From positions 68,437,557 to 68,501,556 of the forward strand of contig NC_057921.1 of assembly GCF_018873765.1 (NCBI RefSeq): 64,000 nucleotides of DNA, written 5' to 3'. The position numbers and the translations under genes are program-made. Below are positions 59,785-64,000 of this stretch, in pieces (the stretch's first letter is position 1; each line of letters begins with the position of its first letter). The notes below the pieces were generated by a model. The model saw only the letters and a list, made by a program, of their open reading frames with translations, ran no database searches and had not been told where the DNA came from. The stretch comes from Telopea speciosissima (lineage: Eukaryota; Streptophyta; Magnoliopsida; Proteales; Proteaceae).

Positions 59785-59965
59785 TCAATTTTTCTCCTCT
59801 CAAGGTCCCTGTTCGGTCAGGTTTGTAGGTTCATTTCATAGAGAAGGCAGAAATGATGACCTCACCCCACCCGGACAATATGTTTGGGCAGGGGGTGAGG
59901 TTATCATTTCTGATCCCTATGAGAGGAACCTACGAACCTGACTGGGCAAGAACCTGAGAAGAGTT
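59785..59965. mobile_element. MULE-type foldback MITE M2, copy 3
   Basis: TTTTTCTCCTCTCAAGGTCC and GACCTCACCCCACCCGG at the left match the other M2 copies; the right arm GAGAGGAACCTACGAACC is present. About 180 bp. Flanking duplication not clear. Confidence 0.7.
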
Positions 59966-60794
59966 AGATTGTTCCCTGCTACTTCCCTCTCTCTCTCCTC
60001 ATGCTAGTTTGCTACAGCCTCCGCGAAGAATAACTCAACGCCACCGCCTTACTTAATCCCTTGACAGTTGACAATAACAGCTACCGTCCATACGTTCCTT
60101 TGCATTCAATCCATTCTGAAAGTCACTGCGGAAAAAAAAATTTTAAAATAAAATCTGTGGAAACTGGAAAGAAGTAAATCCCAAAGAAAAAAGATGAATA
60201 ACCTAATAGAATGTTGGGAATTTGCCTTTTGCCTCGGGAGATGGATTGAGTGGGGTCATCCCACATGTCACATAGCCATTCCAAATACCAATGGTTGAAA
60301 TGGAAAAGGGTGGAGGGCTTAAAAGCCTATTGTGCCTCAGTACCCGCCTTGGTGCCCTAGGGGTTGGGGTATCGTGGCCAATGCTTGGTCCACATTATGT
60401 GGCATTTCCCTACCACAATTAGGGGCCGGCCAGCCATAGGTTGTTGAAGTGGACACTACTACTATTGTCCTCTCGAGGGTATCGAAAACATCGAGGGTAA
60501 TGGCATGACACGGTCCGTTGGTCACTTGGTTGGAATTCAGAAGTATTGGAGAGGAGTATTGGAGGGATCCGACTCCTATACTTCCAGAGCGGGTAGTATT
60601 TCCGTGCGTCCAGCCTTGTCTCACAAATAAGGAGATGAAAAGTACCATCTTACCCCTACCTGAGCAAGGGCAAGGCGATATTTTTCACTCGTCTTGTATG
60701 TGGGGCAAGGCTGAGCACCGCAGTACAACCCACCTTAGAAGTAGAGAAGTCTCTTCCGTATTGGAGTGAGAAGTATTAAGGTACTTTCTTTTTT
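59966..60794. other. Intergenic DNA
   Basis: No gene is recognised. Open frames at 60337-60648 (-) and 60518-60769 (+) overlap each other and show no domain. Confidence 0.35.
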
Positions 60795-61913
60795 GGGACA
60801 ATTACTGTCACAACCTTACACTTAGCCCACATTTATTAAAACTATCCTATTTTAAACTTCTTTTCTATCTTGCTTTTAAACTTTTACATCTCCTTTTATC
60901 GTCATATTTTTAAATACCCAGATTGTCCTTCCTTCTTACCTACTAACCTGTTAATCTATGTGACCTCTCATTCATCTTCCACTTTTTACCTCTTTTGTCA
61001 TTAAAATAGTTAAAAATGAAAGCACCCACCGACTTCTTCTCTCTCCCATTTTTTATTCTATTCAATATTTCTATTTAATTAATTTTTTAGTCAACATTTC
61101 ATCTTCATCGCTCTTCTTTGAAATTCGTATAGATCATGGTTCTAAGTATTGGTATTGTATCGTTCGCCTGTATCAAGATACGTACTATTTTTGCTAATCA
61201 TTGATATCGATACCATGCCGATACCGTGTCAGTAGCATGGTACGAATACTTTAGTAGCTAATTATTTATTAGTACATGTGTTATATTCTTTGGAGAATTT
61301 TCTTTAAAAAATTATATTACTATAATAAAAAAAAAAGGAACAACTTCTTATCACCAAAGTGGTACATCATTTAATGCCATTCAAATGACACCATCTCTTT
61401 TTGCTTGTCAAACGGTTTCAATATTGGGTGTCAATCAAATGGGTCCACCATTTAGTGCTCATCAAATGGGTCCATCACTTGGTGTCCATTTTGATTTTTC
61501 TATAGGCCTGGATTGGTTGAATCGGACAAAATTACCTTGAAATCTCCTTAAAAATGAGTTTTTTGACATTTTTACCCCTTGTTTGTATCGTGCTACCGAT
61601 ACAGTATTGGCATGATATTGATATTGGTGACTCCGTGACTAGCAAAACCGGTATGTATTGCCTAATACGGACGATACGATACCAATACTTAGAACCATAA
61701 TCTGTTCGAAGAAGAACGATGAGAATAAAATGTTGAATAAAAAATTAATTAAACAAAAAAGTTGAATGGAGTACAAATCGGGAGAGAGAAGAAGTGGGCG
61801 GGTACTTTCATTTTTTACTATTTTAATGACAAACAAAGGTGAAATAGTAGAAGATGAATGGTAGGTACAGGTTATTAGATGAAAAGAAAAGGCAATCTAG
61901 GTATTTAAAAATA

Positions 61914-63735
61914 GGGTAAAGTACACGTACCCCCCTAATAATGCATCAAATATTCCTCGTACCCCCTTAAGTGGTTCAATATTCCACATACCACCCCTCA
62001 ATATTCCACGTACCACCTTTATTTTACACCCCTAATGCCACTTAAGTCCACACCAGGTATTAAATGCTATAAAATGACAGAAACTATCTTTTCTTTTCTC
62101 TTTTAAAATTTGAAAAGACCTAATTGCCTTGACCTATTTGCTAAATTTTGAAAAGACTAAAATGCCCTCATCTTCCCCAATCATCGTCTTCTTTTACATA
62201 CCCCCACCACCACTGCCACCGCCACCGCCACTATTCTTATATTCTCAAGCGCCAGAGCTTCTTCTCCGGCAAACCAAGAGAGGACAACACTAGAGTTCTT
62301 GTAGATTGGACAGATTGAAGCTGTCTTCCGGATCCAAGAGCAGATCTGACTCTTCTCCGACAAACCTGACTCTTCCCGAATCCCAGCTTTGAGAACGCCC
62401 AATGACACTGTCACTATGACATGATCTGCCACCATTTCTGAACCATCATCGAAACAGACCTTCACAGGCCTCCTGCTGCTGCAATCCCCTTTATTCTCCC
62501 TCTCCAACGACCTCACAAGACCTTCGGGCTGCCACTGGATCCTCTTCACCTTCCTACCCAGTTGGATCAAACCCGTGGGAAGTGCAGACACTAGCCACTC
62601 TACAATGCTCAAGTATCTCTTGGCAATGGTGACCTCCTCACCTGGGAACCCACGGTATTCGCTCTCGGCATTGAAGTCCGGGGTTGAGAGGTCCCCTGCC
62701 GAAATATAAGTCCTCTCCATGTTCTCGTTCATCGCAAAGACGGCTTCTTGGAGCATTTTCGTGCTCCAACTGTCGTACCCTTTGACATCATCTGTACGGA
62801 AGCCTAGTAAGCTTCGATTGCTCGTCGAAGGAAAGAACCAATGTTGAGACCCTTCTTATTGAAACCCATTTTAAGAGCTCGAGCTGCAATTGCCTTGTAA
62901 TCGACATCGACACCGCCATTGTTGCTGCTATCAGTGGCTTCTGCTTCAAATAGCTTCCCCTGAGCGAACTCCATCATATTCCGGTAAAGAGCGGAAATGG
63001 GTTCAACGATAGAAGGTTGAAGCTGAAACCCACCTTCAGGGATGGTTAATGGGTCTTCAGCGAAACCGTCCATGCGCTCCCATGGCTGGTCAGACTCCAA
63101 CGCATGGATTTCTTGGGCAATCTTGTGAATTGGGCTTCCACCGATGCCATGGATCCAGGTGGCGCCCATCTCAATTTGGTCACCACAGAACTCCGAAGTG
63201 CGAATTCTCCCACCAATCCTGTCCCCTCCTTCCACAATGCAGAGCTCAAAGAGCTCTGTTGCAACGGTGGCACTATAGATCTTATAGGCAGCTGTAATCC
63301 TTGCCATTCCTGCTCCTATAATCACGATTCTGGGTTGCTTGACCACCATGGTTGCTGGTTTCACCACACATGGTTGCAGATCGGAGTTTACTACTTTATT
63401 TATAGTTACAGGGCACCGAATGAACTCGATCTGCAAGAATACAAGAATAGTGGCGGTGGCGGTGGCGGTGGCGGCGGTGGTGGTGGTGGGTATGTAAAGG
63501 AAGATGATGATTTGGGGAAGATGACGGTATTTTAGTTTTTTCAAATTTTAACAAATAGATCAGGGTAATTAGGCCTTTTCAAATTTTAGAAAAGATAAAA
63601 GAAAAGATAGTTTAATCATTTTATAACATTTAAAACCTTATGTGGACTTAAATAGCATTAAGAGGATAAAACAAGGGTAGTACGTGGAAAATTGAACCGC
63701 TTAGGGGTACGAGGAATATTGGGTGCATTTTACCC
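61914..63735. mobile_element. Pack-MULE carrying a PAO5-type fragment
   Basis: Inverted repeats of about 305-330 bp (about 61914-62246 and 63431-63735) start GGGTAAAGTACACGTAC and its complement. They contain ATTCCTCGTACCCC-type and (CCACCG)n blocks and end inward at ATTCTTATATTCT. Flanks TTAAAAATA and TAAAAAATA agree at 8 of 9. All interior sequence between the arms derives from a polyamine-oxidase gene on the minus strand. It is inserted in the right arm of the element at 60795-63842, whose left arm shows the uninterrupted sequence. Its TIR start resembles that of the Pack-MULE at 50833. Confidence 0.9.
62247..63430 (-). pseudogene. PAO5: Captured polyamine oxidase (PAO5-type) fragment
   Basis: The start codon is at 63349. 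The frame opens MVVKQPRIVIIGAGMA, then ELCIVEGGDRIGGRIRTSEF and GATWIHGIGGSPIHKIAQEI, matching plant PAO5-type flavin amine oxidases. It stops near 62804. A shift in frame follows, then VKGYDSWSTKMLQEAVFAMN, SAGDLSTPDFNAESEYRGFP and DHVIVTVSLGVLKAGI. Sequence then jumps to RKTASICPIYKNSSVVLSWF and AGEEALALENI, where the TIR begins. So about two thirds of a roughly 530-residue enzyme is represented, with an internal deletion and no C-terminus. The FAD-binding GxGxxG reads GAGMAR, losing the third glycine. PAO5 oxidises spermine-type polyamines in the cytosol; this copy cannot make that enzyme. Absence of introns agrees with the intronless PAO5 type. Confidence 0.9.
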
Positions 63736-63851
63736 TAAAAAATATGAAGGCAGCAGGATATGTAAAAGTTTAAAAGCAGGATAATATTAGAAAAAAAAAT
63801 TTAAGGTACTAAGTGTAATAAGGTAATAATAGTAATTACCCCTTCCTTTTC

Positions 63852-64000
63852 GAAGCTCTCCATTTGAGACATGAGTCTCGACGGGTAGTAGATAGTTGTA
63901 GTAGAAGAAGAAGCAGAAGATGACAGTAAGAACGTGGAGAGAGAGAGAGAGGTGCTTTGGTGGGGAGCATTGAATGTGGTAACCAAAAGAGTATAAGAGA
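63852..64000. other. Right-edge sequence
   Basis: Short GA-rich sequence with no recognised feature; the window ends here. Confidence 0.3.

Larger units (their letters stand above)
60795..63842. mobile_element. Large foldback long-TIR element, split by a Pack-MULE
   Basis: The left arm (about 60795-61250) is mirrored by a right arm in two pieces, about 61575-61913 and 63745-63842, interrupted by the 1.8-kb insertion 61914-63735. Matching landmarks include TTACACTTAG, CTTTTAAACTTTTACAT, ACTTCTTCTCTCTCCC and ATGGTTCTAAGTATTGGTAT. Without the insertion the element is about 1.2 kb and nearly all palindrome, with a loop at about 61251-61574. Flanks TTCTTTTTT (60786-60794) and TTCCTTTTC (63843-63851) agree at 7 of 9, consistent with an old 9-bp duplication and a MULE origin. 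No coding sequence of its own. Confidence 0.8.

Noticed and set aside
60337-60769. Overlapping frames on both strands
   Set aside because: They have no domain and give no sign of which strand would code; likely intergenic.
63104-63535. 143-codon plus-strand open frame
   Set aside because: It is the complement of the PAO5 fragment and TIR, with a glycine run from the TIR microsatellite.

Overview
The window is nuclear DNA of a flowering plant. Five host gene models have plant-specific domains, GT-AG introns and TA/CT-rich flanks, and the rest is dense transposon sequence. The protein residues and gene architecture fit a woody dicot or early-diverging eudicot better than a grass, but the species cannot be named from sequence alone.

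Host genes, left to right: a single-exon DUF4228/PADRE protein (2030-2677, +); a three-exon NAC factor of the NST/SND secondary-wall group (23149-24965, +); a five-exon IQ67-domain (IQD) calmodulin-binding protein (43066-45133, +); and a four-exon growth-regulating factor (GRF; QLQ and WRC domains) with an intact miR396 site (55873-57989, -). These look complete and unrelated in function. NST, IQD and GRF have all been linked to cell-wall or growth control in plants, but nothing here shows them working as a unit. Two more host-derived sequences are gene fragments inside transposons: a DUF26 (cysteine-rich receptor-like kinase) piece and a polyamine-oxidase (PAO5-type) piece.

Mobile DNA dominates. 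I see a nearly whole PIF/Harbinger element (4664-9584) with both of its genes. There are several Mutator-like elements (MULEs) with long terminal inverted repeats (TIRs), three of them with exact or near-exact 9-bp target-site duplications (290-1728, 50833-52403, 61914-63735). Two more long-TIR elements are probable MULEs (58294-59570, 60795-63842). There is a non-autonomous LTR retrotransposon with a perfect 5-bp duplication (35962-40196) and four solo LTRs in both orientations. LINE remnants include two 5'-truncated copies with clear target duplications, and there is one further poly(A) retroposon. tRNA-derived SINEs, hAT, CACTA-like and MULE-type MITEs, and many small foldback elements fill the rest.

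The most striking structure is at the right end: a Pack-MULE holding a rearranged PAO5 fragment sits inside one arm of a second long-TIR element. With the DUF26-carrying MULE, the window holds two independent gene-capture events about 10 kb apart. I found no rRNA, no canonical tRNA gene, no CRISPR array and no organised gene cluster. All boundaries were read by eye, without alignment or database search.
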